Assembly (NCBI GenBank): GCA_900765235.1
Contig: CAAFRK010000092.1
Coordinates: 1 to 7,136, forward strand
Length of the DNA stretch: 7,136 nt
Direction of reading: 5' to 3'
Source of the DNA: an uncultured Veillonella sp.
GTDB taxonomy: Bacteria; Bacillota_C; Negativicutes; Veillonellales; Veillonellaceae
The position numbers and the translations under genes are program-made. The notes below the pieces were generated by a model. That model ran no database searches. It saw only the letters and a list, made by a program, of their open reading frames with translations, and was not told where the DNA came from. Shown piece by piece: positions 6,170 to 7,136 of the stretch (position 1 is the stretch's first letter; the number at the start of each line of letters is the position of its first letter).

Positions 6170-7136
6170 CTACTTTTTATCTTGTAAAAATTCAGCGCCG
6201 ATGGCTGCCATCATTGTTATACCAGTTTCCAGGATGCTTTCATCGATAGTAAAAGCCTCATTATGTAACGCTGGGTTACCTTCAAATCCTGTACCTAACC
6301 ATAGGAAAGCACCTTTTATTTTATGAAGATATGCAGAGAAATCTTCTGCAGCCATAGACGGGAATTCAGGATGTACGACAGCTTCTTTCCCAAGATATTT
6401 CTCCACAATAGATGTGGCATAATCGATGGCGTCTGGATTATTGATAGTAGCACCATGACCACGTTTATAATCTAAGGTACTCTCTGTTTTTAATAACATG
6501 TCGAGAGCTTGTAAACTTTCACCAAGACGTCGTTCTATATAATCCCGTTTTGCTGGTTCATAGGTACGGCATGTTCCTTCAAGGTATACATCGCCACAGC
6601 CTATATTGTATCTGTCGCCACCCTTGATAACACCGATGGTACACACGAGATTTTCCATTGGGTTCGTTTCACGAGCTACCATGGATTCAACATTTACAAT
6701 CCAGTTCGCAGCGGCTACGATGGCATCCACCCCATTATGAGGCTCCGCACCATGAGTCGATTTTCCTTTAATATGCACAAAGAAGTGATCCGATGCAGCC
6801 ATCAAATTTCCTTTTTTTAGGCCTACCGTACCAACTGGAAGTTGAGGCCATACATGAAGACCATATATCTCATCTACATCATCGAGGATACCGCTATCTA
6901 CAATGCCTTGTGCACCGGGGAATAACGCTTCCTCTTCAGAAGGTTGGAATACAAGCTTTACAGTGCCATGCAATTGGTCTTTAATAGACTGTAAAATAGC
7001 TGCGGCACCAAGCAAAATCGCAATGTGGCTATCATGACCACATGCATGCATAACGCCGTCATTTTGTGATGCAAATGGCAAGCCTGTAGTTTCATGAATT
7101 GGCAATGCATCTATATCAGCACGTAATGCAATAACA
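6170..7136 (-). CDS. M20-family amidohydrolase, partial (N-terminus beyond window)
   Basis: The frame is open to the right edge, so the N-terminal 70 or so residues are missing; about 322 codons are present, ending in TAG at 6172-6170. The visible part begins with the family sequence ALRADIDALPIHE, then HACGHDSHIAILLGAA with the metal-binding Cys and His, FQPSEEE with the catalytic and metal-binding glutamates, YGLHVWPQLPVGT, AAEDFSAYL and, near the end, GNPALHNEAF with the last histidine ligand. All expected metal ligands are seen, so it should be an active M20D-type amidohydrolase acting on acyl-amino acids or similar amides. An internal TTG at 7105 is not a real start because conserved residues precede it. 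It is clearly paralogous to the M20 gene at the other end of the cluster. Position directly ahead of argF makes an N-acetylornithine or acyl-amino-acid deacylase role possible but unproven. Confidence 0.9.
   Translation of the reverse strand, partial: VIALRADIDALPIHETTGLPFASQNDGVMHACGHDSHIAILLGAAAILQSIKDQLHGTVKLVFQPSEEEALFPGAQGIVDSGILDDVDEIYGLHVWPQLPVGTVGLKKGNLMAASDHFFVHIKGKSTHGAEPHNGVDAIVAAANWIVNVESMVARETNPMENLVCTIGVIKGGDRYNIGCGDVYLEGTCRTYEPAKRDYIERRLGESLQALDMLLKTESTLDYKRGHGATINNPDAIDYATSIVEKYLGKEAVVHPEFPSMAAEDFSAYLHKIKGAFLWLGTGFEGNPALHNEAFTIDESILETGITMMAAIGAEFLQDKK

Noticed and set aside
1..7136. CRISPR array, tRNA/rRNA genes, insertion sequence or phage attachment site
   Set aside because: No regularly spaced repeats, no tRNA-like cloverleaf or rRNA sequence, no transposase and no terminal inverted repeats with target duplication were seen.

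Overview
The window is a low-GC (about 40 % by eye) bacterial segment. Every gene I can support lies on the minus strand, so transcription runs from high to low coordinates. The arginine gene set (argF, a short type-2 argC, argB, argD), strong GGAGG-type ribosome binding sites, base composition and protein style suggest an anaerobic Firmicute, most likely a Negativicute such as Veillonella. That assignment is recognition without a database search.

Layout in transcription order: (1) an M20-family amidohydrolase that enters from beyond the right edge (7136-6170); (2) argF, ornithine carbamoyltransferase-like, 19 nt downstream (6150-5140); (3) a 110-nt gap with a candidate promoter and dyad/repeat elements; (4) argC (5029-4078), split over two frames by an apparent one-base frameshift near 4518-4529; (5) argB, 10 nt downstream (4067-3210); (6) a 90-nt gap with a perfect 10-bp hairpin; (7) argD (3119-1932); (8) a 138-nt gap with a candidate promoter and a leader hairpin; (9) a 60-residue single-helix membrane-type small protein (1793-1611) with its own terminator; (10) a complete second M20 amidohydrolase (1515-337) with a terminator; (11) a 192-nt AT-rich intergenic stretch; (12) the first 48 codons of a membrane protein resembling the N-terminus of DcuC-type dicarboxylate transporters (144-1, running off the left edge).

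Functionally, ArgB, ArgC and ArgD carry N-acetylglutamate to N-acetylornithine, and ArgF would carbamoylate ornithine to citrulline. The step that releases ornithine (argJ or argE) and the last two steps (argG, argH) are not in the window. ArgB has the N-terminal helix and C-terminal signature of arginine-inhibited kinases, which usually go with the cyclic (ArgJ) pathway. The two M20 enzymes bracketing the cluster could act on acyl-amino acids, but their substrates cannot be read from sequence.

The points most worth a second look are the broken argC reading frame, the altered ornithine pocket of ArgF (Gly where the near-invariant Asp231 is expected, with neighbouring changes), and the repeat-rich regulatory gap between argF and argC. 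I do not see a clearly new multi-gene system here.
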